A stretch of DNA of 64,000 nt from Clostridium beijerinckii (lineage in GTDB: Bacteria; Bacillota; Clostridia; Clostridiales; Clostridiaceae): contig NZ_CP073653.1 in assembly GCF_018223745.1 (NCBI RefSeq), positions 358,501-422,500 of the forward strand. The letters run 5' to 3'. Positions 1 to 12,396 of the stretch are shown here, in pieces; position 1 is the stretch's first letter, and every line of letters begins with the position of its first letter. A model generated the notes under the pieces. It was given only the letters and a program-made list of their open reading frames with translations. It was not told where the DNA came from and did not search any database. Position numbers and translations under genes: made by a program.

Positions 1-155
1 TAGATGTAGCTGAATTAGGGCTTAAAGGCTCACCTACAAAGGTTAAGAAGTCAATGACTAAGGAAGTTAAAGGTGCAGGAGAAATAGTAAGAGAAGCACC
101 TAAAAATGCAGCATACTATGTTGTAGGAAAATTAAAAGAAAAACACTACATCTAA
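1..155 (+). CDS. etfB: Electron transfer flavoprotein beta subunit, C-terminal end (partial)
   Basis: The window opens inside a reading frame (codons in phase with position 3) encoding about 50 residues ending in VVGKLKEKHYI and a TAA stop. The segment DVAELGLKGSPTKVKK followed by a short basic tail is typical of the C-terminus of EtfB, the small subunit of the electron-bifurcating Bcd-Etf complex. It is directly followed, 22 bp on, by etfA, as in the clostridial crt-bcd-etfB-etfA-hbd operon. The 5' part lies outside the window. Confidence 0.9.
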   Translation, partial: DVAELGLKGSPTKVKKSMTKEVKGAGEIVREAPKNAAYYVVGKLKEKHYI

Positions 156-177
156 GATAATAGGAGGGTAATTTATT

Positions 178-1185
178 ATGAATATAGCAGATTACAAAGG
201 CGTTTGGGTCTTTGCTGAACAAAGAGAAGGCGAATTACAAAAAGTATCTTTAGAACTACTTGGTGAAGGTAGAAGAATTGCTGATGAATTAGGAGTAAAT
301 CTTACAGCTTTATTATTAGGTAGCAACATAGAAGGATTAGCAAAAACTTTAGCAGAGCACGGTGCAGATGAAGTTTTAGTTGCTGATGATAAAAACTTAG
401 AACACTATACAACTGATGCTTACACAAAAGTTATTTGTGATTTAGCAAATGAAAGAAAACCAGGAATATTATTCGTAGGAGCTACTTTCATCGGAAGAGA
501 TTTAGGTCCAAGAATAGCTGCTAGATTATCAACAGGATTAACAGCAGACTGTACATCAATTGACGTTGATGTCACAAATGGCGATCTTTTAGCTACAAGA
601 CCAGCATTTGGTGGTAACCTAATGGCTACAATTGCTTGTCCAGAACATAGACCACAAATGGCAACAGTAAGACCAGGAGTATTTGCAAAGATTACAACTG
701 ATCCATCTAAATGTAAAATTGAAAAAGTTGATGTTAAATTAGAAGATAGCGATGTAAGAACTAAAGTTTTAGAAACTATAAAAGCTAAGAAAGATATCGT
801 TGATATAGCTGAAGCAGATTTCATTGTATCAGGTGGTAGAGGAGTTGGAAACAAAGAAAACTTCCAATTACTTAAAGAATTAGCAGAAGCTCTAGGCGGA
901 ACTGTGGCTGGATCAAGAGCAGCTGTAGAAAAAGGATGGATTGATGGAGCATATCAAGTAGGTCAAACTGGTAAGACTGTTAGACCTCAAATATATATAG
1001 CTTGTGGTATTTCTGGAGCTATCCAACACGTTGCTGGTATGCAAGATTCAGATTTAATCATTGCTGTAAATAAAGATGATTCAGCTCCAATAATGAAAAT
1101 TGCTGACTATGCAATAGTTGGTGATCTTACTAAAGTAGTACCAGAATTAATAGCTCAAGTTAAAGAAATAAAGAGCGCTGAATAA
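178..1185 (+). CDS. etfA: Electron transfer flavoprotein alpha subunit
   Basis: 335 residues, the usual length for EtfA. The N-terminal half is the ETF alpha/beta fold; from about residue 215 comes the C-terminal FAD-binding domain with VSGGRGVG, GSRAAVEKGW, QVGQTGKTVRPQ, YIACGISGAIQH and NKDDSAPI, the motifs that hold FAD. With EtfB and butyryl-CoA dehydrogenase it makes the cytoplasmic bifurcating complex that reduces crotonyl-CoA while driving ferredoxin reduction by NADH (family knowledge). The start is set by AGGAGGG 9-10 bp upstream of ATG. It sits between etfB and hbd in the butyrate operon; the 191 bp before hbd shows no terminator-like stem with a T-run, so co-transcription is likely. 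Confidence 0.96.
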   Translation: MNIADYKGVWVFAEQREGELQKVSLELLGEGRRIADELGVNLTALLLGSNIEGLAKTLAEHGADEVLVADDKNLEHYTTDAYTKVICDLANERKPGILFVGATFIGRDLGPRIAARLSTGLTADCTSIDVDVTNGDLLATRPAFGGNLMATIACPEHRPQMATVRPGVFAKITTDPSKCKIEKVDVKLEDSDVRTKVLETIKAKKDIVDIAEADFIVSGGRGVGNKENFQLLKELAEALGGTVAGSRAAVEKGWIDGAYQVGQTGKTVRPQIYIACGISGAIQHVAGMQDSDLIIAVNKDDSAPIMKIADYAIVGDLTKVVPELIAQVKEIKSAE

Positions 1186-1376
1186 TTATTCGGTTAATTT
1201 AGATATGTTTTTGTTAGATTGTACTATTGAAAGTTAATAATGTAACATTAAAGATAATTAATTAACAATATTATTCAATAAGTAACAATTAGATAATTAT
1301 GAAGTTAATCCTTAGTTAAAATATATATTTTAGCTAAGGATATCTATAATGAAAAGATTTAGAGGAGGAATAATTT

Positions 1377-2225
1377 ATGAAAAAGATTTTTGTACTTGGA
1401 GCAGGAACAATGGGTGCTGGTATCGTTCAAGCATTCGCTCAAAAAGGTTGTGAAGTAATTGTAAGAGACATAAAGGAAGAATTTGTTGACAGAGGAATAG
1501 CTGGAATCACTAAAGGATTAGAAAAGCAAGTTGCTAAAGGAAAAATGTCTGAAGAAGATAAAGAAGCTATACTTTCAAGAATTTCAGGAACAACTGATAT
1601 GAAATTAGCTGCTGACTGTGATTTAGTAGTTGAAGCTGCAATCGAAAACATGAAAATTAAGAAGGAAATCTTCGCTGAATTAGATGGAATTTGTAAGCCA
1701 GAAGCGATTTTAGCTTCAAACACTTCATCTTTATCAATTACTGAAGTTGCTTCAGCTACAAAGAGACCTGATAAAGTTATCGGAATGCATTTCTTTAATC
1801 CAGCTCCAGTAATGAAGCTTGTTGAAATTATTAAAGGAATAGCTACTTCTCAAGAAACTTTTGATGCTGTTAAGGAATTATCAGTTGCTATTGGAAAAGA
1901 ACCAGTAGAAGTTGCAGAAGCTCCAGGATTCGTTGTAAACAGAATATTAATCCCAATGATTAACGAAGCTTCATTTATCCTACAAGAAGGAATAGCTTCA
2001 GTTGAAGATATTGATACAGCTATGAAATATGGTGCTAACCATCCAATGGGACCTTTAGCTTTAGGAGATCTTATTGGATTAGACGTTTGCTTAGCTATCA
2101 TGGATGTTTTATTCACTGAAACAGGTGATAACAAGTACAGAGCTAGTAGCATATTAAGAAAATATGTTAGAGCTGGATGGCTTGGAAGAAAATCAGGAAA
2201 AGGATTCTATGATTATTCTAAATAA
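1377..2225 (+). CDS. hbd: 3-hydroxybutyryl-CoA dehydrogenase
   Basis: 282 residues, standard for clostridial Hbd. It reduces acetoacetyl-CoA to 3-hydroxybutyryl-CoA with NAD(P)H in butyrate/butanol formation. The N-terminal Rossmann domain starts with GAGTMGAG (residues 8-15). The catalytic His138 lies in [17 protein letters not shown], with its partner Glu150 in the same motif; the C-terminal helical dimer domain follows from about residue 185 ([10 protein letters not shown]). The start is supported by AGAGGAGG upstream. It is the last gene of the crt-bcd-etfBA-hbd operon and is closed by a hairpin terminator. Confidence 0.97.
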   Translation: MKKIFVLGAGTMGAGIVQAFAQKGCEVIVRDIKEEFVDRGIAGITKGLEKQVAKGKMSEEDKEAILSRISGTTDMKLAADCDLVVEAAIENMKIKKEIFAELDGICKPEAILASNTSSLSITEVASATKRPDKVIGMHFFNPAPVMKLVEIIKGIATSQETFDAVKELSVAIGKEPVEVAEAPGFVVNRILIPMINEASFILQEGIASVEDIDTAMKYGANHPMGPLALGDLIGLDVCLAIMDVLFTETGDNKYRASSILRKYVRAGWLGRKSGKGFYDYSK

Positions 2226-2244
2226 TATCATGAATATATGGAAA

Positions 2245-2276
2245 AACTCAAGTTTATGCTTGGGTTTTTTTATTTT
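2245..2276 (+). terminator. Rho-independent terminator of the butyrate operon
   Basis: 8-bp stem AACTCAAG / CTTGGGTT (two G-T pairs) with a TTTATG loop at 2245-2266, followed by a T-rich run broken by one A. It starts 20 bp after the hbd stop. Confidence 0.85.
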
Positions 2277-2747
2277 TAGGGAAATATATAAATAACTACT
2301 AGATTACATAAATAAGTTTAAACTAAAGAATATTGTAAAATTCAACAAAACATTTTATTACTGTTAAGTAAGTGATATAATATATTAAATAATAACTATT
2401 TTCTTAAGATTAATTGTATAATTTAATTGAATATTGGATATTAAAAAAATAAATAGTTAAAAAATATGATATAGGTGGTACACATCAGAAAATGGGCAAT
2501 ATAAACTGTGACATAATCTTTAGAAAAAAACTTTAGTGTAGAATATATTATTTAAAGAAGAATATATGAATGAAATAAGTTAAAACTAAGGTTGATATGA
2601 TATTATGTTTATCAATGATTTTACTAAAAAGATAAAAATATATTTTGAATATTCATAATCAAAGAGTAGGGTTCATCAATATGCATATTAGATTATGAGA
2701 TGATGCAAACTAAATAATTTTATACTGTAAGGGAGACGGATAATAAA
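2277..2747. other. Intergenic region without a recognisable gene
   Basis: About 470 bp of very AT-rich sequence between hbd and ogg. I see no reading frame with a ribosome binding site, no tRNA and no known riboswitch core. AAGGGAGACGG at 2728-2738 is the ribosome binding region of ogg. An imperfect inverted repeat (ATAATC near 2654 and GATTATGAGA near 2691) is present but has no T-run. Confidence 0.5.
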
Positions 2748-3674
2748 ATGGATTATAAATCTGTAGAATTTTATGATAATTATTTAATAATAAAAGAATT
2801 AAGAAATTTTAAATTAAAACATATATTTGAGTGCGGACAAATTTTTAGGTTTGAAGAGGTAGCAGAAAATGATTTTATTGTAATTGCGTTTGGAAGATTA
2901 ATTGAAGTTAAAGAAGAGGGAAATGACGTAATAATTTATAATTCTACAAAGGAAGATTTTCAAAATATTTGGCTTAAGTATTTTGATTTAGATAGAGATT
3001 ACTCAGTTATAAAAGATGAACTTTCAAAAGATGTTTTGCTTAAACAAAGTATTGAATTTGGATATGGTGTTAGAGTCTTGAATCAAGACCCATTTGAAAT
3101 GTTGCTTAGCTTTATTATTTCAGCTCGAAATAATATACCATCAATAAAGAAGACTGTAAATAAAATATCTAATAAATGGGGAAAAGAAATTATTTATAAG
3201 GATAAAACTTACTATGCGTTTCCCAATATAGATGAAATAAAAGATGCTACATTAGAAGAAATACAGGAGACAGGAGCATCTTTCAGAAGTAAATACATAT
3301 TTGATACAATAAAAAATGTGTATAATTCTAAGAGTGGAAAAGGGAACTTAAAAACAAATGATGCAAATGAATATATAAAGTATGATCTGGATTATATTAA
3401 AAATTTAGATGATGATGAATGTCATAATGCACTTCAAGAATTTAAAGGTGTTGGTTCAAAGGTAGCTGACTGTATAATGTTATTTTCAATGGAAAAGACT
3501 TCAGCATTTCCAGTAGATGTATGGGTTAAACGTGCGATGATTCATTTTTATGGGGCAGAGGATGCATCTCTAAATAAGATTAGAATTTTTGGAAGGAACA
3601 AGTTTGGTAAATTAGCAGGTTTTGCACAGCAATATTTATTTTATTATGCGAGGGAAAATAAGATAAATGTATAG
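2748..3674 (+). CDS. ogg: 8-oxoguanine DNA glycosylase/AP lyase (OGG1 family)
   Basis: 308 residues, like the bacterial OGG1 homologues of clostridia. It removes 8-oxoguanine paired with cytosine and nicks the abasic site. An N-terminal beta domain (FECGQIFRF) is followed by the helix-hairpin-helix-GPD domain (about 120-300). The hairpin EFKGVGSKVADC carries the Schiff-base Lys238; the catalytic Asp257 lies in FPVDVWVKRAM. SARNNIPSIKKTVNKI is the characteristic helix before the HhH motif. It is monocistronic with its own terminator. In anaerobes the gene serves oxidative-damage repair. Confidence 0.95.
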   Translation: MDYKSVEFYDNYLIIKELRNFKLKHIFECGQIFRFEEVAENDFIVIAFGRLIEVKEEGNDVIIYNSTKEDFQNIWLKYFDLDRDYSVIKDELSKDVLLKQSIEFGYGVRVLNQDPFEMLLSFIISARNNIPSIKKTVNKISNKWGKEIIYKDKTYYAFPNIDEIKDATLEEIQETGASFRSKYIFDTIKNVYNSKSGKGNLKTNDANEYIKYDLDYIKNLDDDECHNALQEFKGVGSKVADCIMLFSMEKTSAFPVDVWVKRAMIHFYGAEDASLNKIRIFGRNKFGKLAGFAQQYLFYYARENKINV

Positions 3675-3703
3675 AGTGGATTAAAAAGGTTAATATATAA
3701 TGA

Positions 3704-3738
3704 AAAGTCTAGGATTTTATTTCCTAGACTTTTTATTT
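3704..3738 (+). terminator. Terminator after ogg
   Basis: Perfect 11-bp stem AAAGTCTAGGA / TCCTAGACTTT (3704-3714 with 3722-3732) followed by a T-run, 30 bp after the stop. Confidence 0.9.
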
Positions 3739-3995
3739 CGTCAAAAATGTCAGATTAATATATTCAATAATGTTAATAATTTATCATTGATGCAATAATA
3801 TAAATATAATATAAATCCCTTGATATAACTAATATAAGGTAAATAAACATATTCGAAAAGAAGTGGAAATACAAGAAAAAATTTTAACTAAACTAGTTAA
3901 GAAATATCACTATATACATATGAAAATAGAACGTATATTAAGAAAATTTAGAAAATTTAAATTATATAATATTTGTTATAATTTTAACAAGAGTA

Positions 3996-4004
3996 TGCTA
4001 TAAT
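3996..4004 (+). promoter_or_regulatory. Extended -10 promoter for the hydrogenase gene
   Basis: TGCTATAAT is a perfect extended -10 (TGnTATAAT) 53 bp before the chosen ATG. A weak TTGTTA (3973-3978) stands at non-ideal 20-bp spacing. The 3739-3995 stretch upstream otherwise shows no gene or structured element. Confidence 0.5.
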
Positions 4005-4056
4005 TATTTTGTATTATAAATGTAAGATAAAAATTATTCATGGGAGAGTGTGTGTA

Positions 4057-5547
4057 ATGTTTCAGTTTGAGAATCAACTTCTAGCTTTAAAACACGAGGT
4101 TCTTACTAGAGTTGCTGTATTAGCAAAAGAAAATAATATTAGTAAAGAGGAAATAGAAAAAATTCCTTATGCTATGATTGTAGGAGAAGAACCTAAGTAT
4201 AGAGATTCAGTTGAACGAGAAAGAAATGTAGTATTAGAGAGAGCAAAACTTGCAGCAGGATTTAAACCAACAGGCAAACATGGACAAGATTTAGTTGATA
4301 TAGAAGAAGAAAAACAAATATTATATGTTATAAAAGAAGCATGTGATAGATGCCCAACAAAGAAGTTTCAAGTTACTGATGCATGTAGAAATTGTATAGC
4401 TCATAAGTGTCAAAGTGCGTGTAATTTTGGAGCAATTACATATGTTGATGGAAGAGCTTATATAGATCCAGATAAATGTAAGGAATGTGGAATGTGTAAA
4501 AAGGCATGTCCGTATGATGCGGTTGCAGAAGACATGAGACCTTGTAAGAAGTCATGTCCAACAGGTGCATTAAGCTATAATGCAGAAGATTTGAGTGCTG
4601 AAATTACAGAAAGTAAATGTGTAAACTGTGGTGCATGCATGTCAGCATGTCCATTTGGAGCTATAGAAGACAAAAGCTCATTAGTTAAAGTTATTAATAG
4701 ATTGATGGATAAAGAAGAAAAAATTTATGCTGTAGTTGCACCAGCAATAACAGGGCAATTTGGGCCTAAAACAACTTATGGACAAGTTAAGAATGCAATT
4801 AAGGCATTAGGCTTTGAAGATATGGTAGAAGCTGCATGTGGAGCAGATGCAGTTACTGTACATGAAAGTAATGAGTTTGTTGAGAGAATGGAAAATGGGG
4901 ATAGCTACATGACAAATTCATGTTGTCCAGGATTCCTAAGCTATATTGAAAAAATGATGCCAGATCAAGCTAATAAAATTTCAGGGACAGTTTCACCGAT
5001 GGTAGCAACGGGTAGATATATAAAATCTAAAGATAAAGATGCAAAAGTGATATTTATAGGGCCTTGCACAGCTAAAAAAAGCGAGGTTCTGATAGAATCA
5101 ATAAAAGATGCTATAGATTATGCATTAACGTTTGAAGAATTAGTAGCCTTATTTGATGCGTTTGGAGTTGATCCTACAACTTGTGAAGATATAGTAGTTG
5201 ATGGAGCTTCAATATTTGGTAGAAATTTTGCTGTAGGTGGTGGATTAACTGCTGCTATAGAGAACTATGTGCAAGAAAAAGGTGTTAATATTGACTTTAA
5301 GCCAGTAAAGATCTCAGGCGGAGTAGAAATTAAAAAGACTATGACAATGGCTAAGGTTGGAAAGTTACAAGGAAACTTTATTGAAGGAATGATGTGCGAA
5401 GGTGGCTGTATAAATGGGGCAGCTAAAATTGTATCAGTAATGAAGGCTAAAGCGCCATTTACAAAATTAAATCAGCAAACAAGTACTAAGAGTGTATTAG
5501 CTAATACGACATTAGACGAATACAATGAAATAAACTTAGAAAGATAA
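4057..5547 (+). CDS. Monomeric [FeFe] hydrogenase, group B-like
   Basis: 496 residues from an ATG preceded by GGGAGAG; an in-frame upstream ATG at 4009 has no ribosome binding site. It evolves H2 from reduced ferredoxin in the cytoplasm. An N-terminal helical region is followed by Cys-rich segments CPTKKFQ...CRNCIAHKCQSAC, CKECGMCKKACPYDAV and CVNCGACMSACPFGAI, which bind [4Fe-4S] clusters. The H-cluster domain has modified signature motifs: L1 NSCCPGF, L2 FIGPCTAKKSE and L3 EGMMCEGGCINGAA. These departures from the group A forms (TSCCPxW, MPCxxKxxE) match what is known of group B enzymes such as C. pasteurianum CpIII. It stands alone, with no maturase (HydE/F/G) nearby. Confidence 0.88.
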   Translation: MFQFENQLLALKHEVLTRVAVLAKENNISKEEIEKIPYAMIVGEEPKYRDSVERERNVVLERAKLAAGFKPTGKHGQDLVDIEEEKQILYVIKEACDRCPTKKFQVTDACRNCIAHKCQSACNFGAITYVDGRAYIDPDKCKECGMCKKACPYDAVAEDMRPCKKSCPTGALSYNAEDLSAEITESKCVNCGACMSACPFGAIEDKSSLVKVINRLMDKEEKIYAVVAPAITGQFGPKTTYGQVKNAIKALGFEDMVEAACGADAVTVHESNEFVERMENGDSYMTNSCCPGFLSYIEKMMPDQANKISGTVSPMVATGRYIKSKDKDAKVIFIGPCTAKKSEVLIESIKDAIDYALTFEELVALFDAFGVDPTTCEDIVVDGASIFGRNFAVGGGLTAAIENYVQEKGVNIDFKPVKISGGVEIKKTMTMAKVGKLQGNFIEGMMCEGGCINGAAKIVSVMKAKAPFTKLNQQTSTKSVLANTTLDEYNEINLER

Positions 5548-5681
5548 TATGAATCTTGATTTTGAAATATAATTAAGTAATTAAAAATTCTATTATTATA
5601 TAGGTGCTCTAGGCAATGAGGTATTTAGAATTTAAAATTATTTATGAAATTTAAGAGCTTTATTCTCTATATAATGTCATA

Positions 5682-5726
5682 AAAACTCTAATCAGTAATA
5701 TGTTTATTTGGTTAGAGTTTTTTTAT
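5682..5726 (+). terminator. Terminator after the hydrogenase gene
   Basis: 12-bp stem AAAACTCTAATC / GGTTAGAGTTTT (one G-T pair) with a 16-nt loop, then TTTT. It lies 135 bp after the stop codon. Confidence 0.75.
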
Positions 5727-5843
5727 TATTTTAAAAATTCATAATATTAATAATAATATGGAGAAAATTTAAGTAAATGCGATATATTTTGAGATAAGGA
5801 GTAATATTCGCTGAAAAATGGGATATAATATTAGAAGCAATGT

Positions 5844-5872
5844 TTGAATTATATGGATATAAAGGATATTAT
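5844..5872 (+). promoter_or_regulatory. Sigma-A promoter of groESL
   Basis: TTGAAT (5844-5849), 17-bp spacer, TATTAT (5867-5872). The CIRCE operator begins 8 bp downstream, in the position where HrcA blocks transcription start. An overlapping TATAAT at 5870-5875 would need a 20-bp spacer. Confidence 0.65.
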
Positions 5873-5879
5873 AATTATG

Positions 5880-5906
5880 TTAGCACTCGACAATGATGAG
5901 TGCTAA
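5880..5906 (+). promoter_or_regulatory. CIRCE operator (HrcA binding site)
   Basis: TTAGCACTC, 9-bp spacer, GAGTGCTAA: a perfect match to the consensus inverted repeat. HrcA binds it and represses groESL at normal temperature. No hrcA gene is in this window. Confidence 0.98.
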
Positions 5907-5953
5907 CAGAAAATAAATGAAATGATAATATATATTTTAAGGAGGGTTTTTTC

Positions 5954-6238
5954 ATGAACATTAAACCACTTGGTGAAAGAGTAGTAATTAAAAAATTAGA
6001 GGCAGAAGAAAAGACTAAGAGTGGAATAGTCTTAACTGGTACTGCAAAGGAAAGACCACAAGAAGCAGAAGTGGTTGCAGTAGGACCTGGAGCTGTTGTA
6101 GACGGAAATAGAGTGGCTATGGAAGTAAAAGTTGGAGATAAAGTATTATATTCAAAATATGCTGGAACAGAAGTAAAGGTTGATGGCGAAGAATATACTA
6201 TATTAAAGCAAGATGATATTCTAGCAATAGTTGAATAG
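5954..6238 (+). CDS. groS: Co-chaperonin GroES
   Basis: 94 residues, standard length. The start [16 protein letters not shown], the mobile loop region [12 protein letters not shown] that contacts GroEL, and the end ILAIVE are canonical. It caps the GroEL ring during ATP-driven folding. GGAGGG precedes the ATG, and the CIRCE element lies 47 bp upstream in the leader. The 91-bp gap to groEL has no terminator, so the two form one operon. Confidence 0.98.
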   Translation: MNIKPLGERVVIKKLEAEEKTKSGIVLTGTAKERPQEAEVVAVGPGAVVDGNRVAMEVKVGDKVLYSKYAGTEVKVDGEEYTILKQDDILAIVE

Positions 6239-6329
6239 TTAAAGTGTTCATAACTCGATATTTAAATATAAAAAAGAAATTCAATTAGAAACGATAATAA
6301 ATAACATATATAAGGAGCGTGTAATATAA

Positions 6330-7955
<1,626 letters not shown>

Positions 7956-7995
7956 AATATATAAATTAAAGAATTATAAATATTTAATTTAATAA

Positions 7996-8030
7996 ATAGA
8001 GAAAGTGCTTATAAGTACTTTCTCTATTTT
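7996..8030 (+). terminator. Terminator of groESL
   Basis: Perfect 11-bp stem ATAGAGAAAGT / ACTTTCTCTAT with a 10-nt loop, followed by TTTT. The remaining 250 bp to the next gene show no other recognisable element. Confidence 0.9.
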
Positions 8031-8279
8031 GCTTTTTAGTATTAAAAAAATAAAGTGCTTAATAGCCATTAACATATCTATGCAATTTTAAAAAGTATTT
8101 TATATTATATGTTTAACGTTTAAGCTTATGAAAATCATAGCAATGCAACTTTATACAAAATTTATATACTAGAAGTCAATAGTATAAATTATTAGAGAAT
8201 ATTTTCCATTTATTGTATAAAAGATTTCCTATTAGACATAATTTAAATAAAAACATTAATAGGAGATGGATAATGAATA

Positions 8280-8756
8280 ATGATTTCTTTATACATTAAA
8301 TGTAAATTTAGATTCAAAGATAGTATGTCAAAGAAAAGATTCTGTAAGAAGAGAAAGAGAGAAGCTTTTACTTTAATTGAAATGATTGCAGTAATTGCAA
8401 TTATTGGTATTTTAGCTGTTGCTATTTTACCTAAAGTAAATGGCTATATAAATGAAGCGAAAAAAGTTAAAGTTGTAGATCAGTGCAGAAAAGTAATAAT
8501 GGCCGTTGAATCATATAATTTGAAAAATGATTCGCCTCTAAGTGAAAGCACTAGTGTAAGTTCGGCTATAAGCAACAAAGGGATTAGTAAGTATTTAGAT
8601 GGAGTTGAATTTGGTAATTTAAATACTAGTAGCACAAGTTTAAAAAATTGTTATGATGTAGTAAATGGTGCAGAATTTGATTTCACAGAAAATACAGATA
8701 TTTTAAATCCGACGACGATTGATAATGGATCTACCAAAGATGATGTAAAAAAATAG
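8280..8756 (+). CDS. Type IV pilin-like prepilin (class III signal peptide)
   Basis: 158 residues from the first ATG. The N-terminus is a short very basic leader (KKRFCKKRKREA) followed by FTLIEMIAVIAIIGILAVAI, the prepilin peptidase site and hydrophobic helix; cleavage would fall before Phe, with Ala rather than the usual Gly at -1, and Glu5 of the mature protein is present. The rest is a short Ser/Thr/Asn-rich globular part ending in charged residues. AGGAG at 8261 sits 14 bp from this ATG; an ATG at 8325 would give a more typical leader but lacks a clear ribosome binding site. No assembly genes (pilB/C, comG) are adjacent, so it is an orphan pilin or pseudopilin (ComGC-like). Confidence 0.75.
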   Translation: MISLYIKCKFRFKDSMSKKRFCKKRKREAFTLIEMIAVIAIIGILAVAILPKVNGYINEAKKVKVVDQCRKVIMAVESYNLKNDSPLSESTSVSSAISNKGISKYLDGVEFGNLNTSSTSLKNCYDVVNGAEFDFTENTDILNPTTIDNGSTKDDVKK

Positions 8757-8826
8757 AAAAGATATCGATAACAAAAAATTTAACTTACATTATTGAAGTA
8801 AATTTGCAATTTTAGCTTCAAATTTA

Positions 8827-8855
8827 TTGACTTTAGATTGTACATACATTATAAT
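8827..8855 (+). promoter_or_regulatory. Sigma-A promoter of guaB
   Basis: TTGACT (8827-8832), 17-bp spacer, TATAAT (8850-8855), placing the start point near 8862, just before the riboswitch aptamer. Confidence 0.8.
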
Positions 8856-8886
8856 AATTTTAATTTAAAATATAGCACATTTGAAA

Positions 8887-8951
8887 ACTTATATATACCT
8901 TGAATATGGCAAGGAGTATCTACCGGGAGCCGTAAATTTCCGACTATAAGT
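8887..8951 (+). ncRNA. Guanine riboswitch aptamer (purine class)
   Basis: All parts of the purine aptamer are visible: P1 ACTTATA / TATAAGT (8887-8893 with 8945-8951), P2 CCTTG / CAAGG around the loop AATATGG, J2/3 TATCTACC, L3 CCGTAAA and the 3' junction CCGAC. The specificity base is C (8944), which pairs with guanine; adenine switches have U there. The junction has A instead of the usual second U (8918), the position equivalent to U48, known to flip out of the core and tolerate change. It controls guaB by transcription termination. Confidence 0.95.
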
Positions 8952-8984
8952 GATATTAGTATAGGCTAAATCTATAGATTTATT

Positions 8985-9024
8985 AGCATATTAACATCAC
9001 TTTTGAGGTTAATGTGCTTTTTTT
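8985..9024 (+). terminator. Riboswitch-controlled terminator before guaB
   Basis: 11-bp stem AGCATATTAAC / GTTAATGTGCT (one G-T pair) followed by seven T. The competing antiterminator is visible: AAGTGATATTA (8949-8959), which includes the 3' strand of P1, can pair with TTAACATCACTT (8991-9002). Guanine binding locks P1, frees the terminator and switches guaB off. Confidence 0.9.
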
Positions 9025-9085
9025 GTACAAAAAAATAGTACAAGCAATGCAAGCAAAAAATCATAAAATACTGAAAATGAAATAA

Positions 9086-10570
<1,485 letters not shown>

Positions 10571-10573
10571 TAA

Positions 10574-10623
10574 AATGCACAGTTCACAATCATAAAATAT
10601 ACCACTTATGTGAACTGTGCATT
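10574..10623 (+). terminator. Long hairpin between guaB and guaA
   Basis: Perfect 15-bp stem AATGCACAGTTCACA / TGTGAACTGTGCATT with a 20-nt loop just after the guaB stop. There is no T-run, so it may be a weak or processing hairpin rather than a full terminator. It could set the guaB to guaA transcript ratio. Confidence 0.5.
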
Positions 10624-10757
10624 ATTTGATTAATTTATAATTATAGAGATTATTTAAATTAGTATTTATAATTTTCGGTGAAAATTGTCTCAATTTATTG
10701 ATAAAAAGATTTATTTAGTTGATAATAGAATTTATAAGAAGAGTTTAGGAGGAGAAC

Positions 10758-12290
10758 ATGAAAAGAGATTTAGTTTTAGTTGTTGATTTTGGTGGACAGT
10801 ATAACCAACTAATAGCAAGAAGAGTAAGAGAATGTGGCGTTTATTGCGAGATTATTCCATATGACTATACTATAGAAAAGATAAAAGCTAAAAATCCAAA
10901 AGGTATAATATTTACAGGCGGTCCTAACAGTGTTTATGGAGAAGATACTCCAACTGTAGAAAAAGAAGTATTTGAATTAGGCGTGCCAGTACTTGGAATA
11001 TGCTATGGTGATCAACTAATGGCACATTTGCTAGGTGGAAAAGTTGCGACAGCACCAGTAAGAGAATATGGAAAAACAAATGTAAAATTAGATAAATCAT
11101 CTAAATTATTTGAAGGAATTGAAACTGATGGTATAGCTTGGATGAGTCATACTGATTATATTGAAGAAGCTCCAAAAGGATTTAAGGTAATAGCAACTAC
11201 AGAAGTTTGTCCTGTTGCAGCTATGGAAAATGAAGAAAAAAGACTTTATGGAGTTCAATTCCATGCAGAAGTTGAACACACTCAATTTGGGCAAAAAATG
11301 CTAGAAAACTTTATACACAATATTTGTGGGTTAGAAAACAGCTGGTCTATGGGATCTTTTGCAGAAGAAAAAATAAAAGAAATAAAAGAATTAGTTGGAG
11401 ATAAGAAAGTGTTATGTGCTTTATCTGGTGGAGTTGACTCTTCAGTAGCAGCAATGATTGTACATAAGGCTATTGGTCACAACCTAACTTGTATATTTGT
11501 TGACCATGGTTTACTAAGAAAAGATGAAGGCGATACTGTTGAAAGAGTATTTAAGAAGGAATTTGATATGAACATTAAGAGAGTTAATGTTTCAGATAGA
11601 TTCCTTGGAAAACTTGCAGGAGTATCAGATCCAGAAACTAAGAGAAAGATAATCGGCGAAGAATTTATAAGAGTTTTTGAAGAAGAAGCTAAAAAACTTG
11701 GTCAAATTGATTATCTTGTTCAAGGAACAATTTATCCAGATATCGTAGAAAGTGGAACTAAGACATCAGCAACTATAAAATCTCATCATAATGTTGGTGG
11801 ACTTCCAGAAGATATGCAATTTGAACTTATAGAACCATTAAGAGAATTATTTAAAGATGAAGTTAGAGCAGTAGGAGAAGAGCTTGGAATTCCTCACAAA
11901 TTAGTTTGGAGACAGCCTTTCCCAGGACCAGGTCTTGCTATTAGAGTTTTAGGTGAGATTACAGAAGAAAAACTTGAAATAGTTAGAGAAGCGGATGCAA
12001 TATTCAGAGAAGAAATTGCAAATGCAAATCTTGATGAATCTATTTGGCAATACTTTGCATGTTTACCTAATATCCGTTCTGTTGGAGTTATGGGAGATGA
12101 AAGAACATATTCTCATACAATAGCTTTAAGAGCAGTTACATCAAGTGATGCAATGACTTCTGAATGGGCAAGGATTCCATACGAAATTTTAGATTTAGTA
12201 AGCAGAAGAATTGTAAATGAAGTTAAGGGAGTAAACAGAATTGTTTATGACATAACTTCAAAACCACCAGCTACTATAGAGTGGGAATAG
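10758..12290 (+). CDS. guaA: GMP synthase (glutamine-hydrolysing)
   Basis: 510 residues. It aminates XMP to GMP with glutamine and ATP. The N-terminal class I amidotransferase domain (1-190) has nucleophile Cys82 in [16 protein letters not shown] and the His/Glu pair in [14 protein letters not shown]; note GDQ and HAE where GMQ and HPE are more common. The ATP pyrophosphatase P-loop SGGVDSS begins the synthetase domain (about 215), and the C-terminal dimerisation domain ends in [18 protein letters not shown] precedes the ATG. It completes the GMP branch started by guaB. Confidence 0.98.
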   Translation: MKRDLVLVVDFGGQYNQLIARRVRECGVYCEIIPYDYTIEKIKAKNPKGIIFTGGPNSVYGEDTPTVEKEVFELGVPVLGICYGDQLMAHLLGGKVATAPVREYGKTNVKLDKSSKLFEGIETDGIAWMSHTDYIEEAPKGFKVIATTEVCPVAAMENEEKRLYGVQFHAEVEHTQFGQKMLENFIHNICGLENSWSMGSFAEEKIKEIKELVGDKKVLCALSGGVDSSVAAMIVHKAIGHNLTCIFVDHGLLRKDEGDTVERVFKKEFDMNIKRVNVSDRFLGKLAGVSDPETKRKIIGEEFIRVFEEEAKKLGQIDYLVQGTIYPDIVESGTKTSATIKSHHNVGGLPEDMQFELIEPLRELFKDEVRAVGEELGIPHKLVWRQPFPGPGLAIRVLGEITEEKLEIVREADAIFREEIANANLDESIWQYFACLPNIRSVGVMGDERTYSHTIALRAVTSSDAMTSEWARIPYEILDLVSRRIVNEVKGVNRIVYDITSKPPATIEWE

Positions 12291-12348
12291 GATTGAGGCT
12301 TATTAAATAAGGTGGATAGACACTTAAAGAAAATATAATAAAAAATTT

Positions 12349-12396
12349 AGTGGCTTAGATATTATCTAAAAAAGGTAACATTTAAGCTACTTTTTT
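12349..12396 (+). terminator. Terminator after guaA
   Basis: 9-bp stem AGTGGCTTA / TAAGCTACT (one G-T pair) with a 25-nt loop, followed by six T. Confidence 0.75.

Noticed and set aside
2277..2747. Possible riboswitch or T-box upstream of ogg
   Set aside because: No conserved core (no T-box sequence, no known aptamer motif) and no terminator next to ogg.
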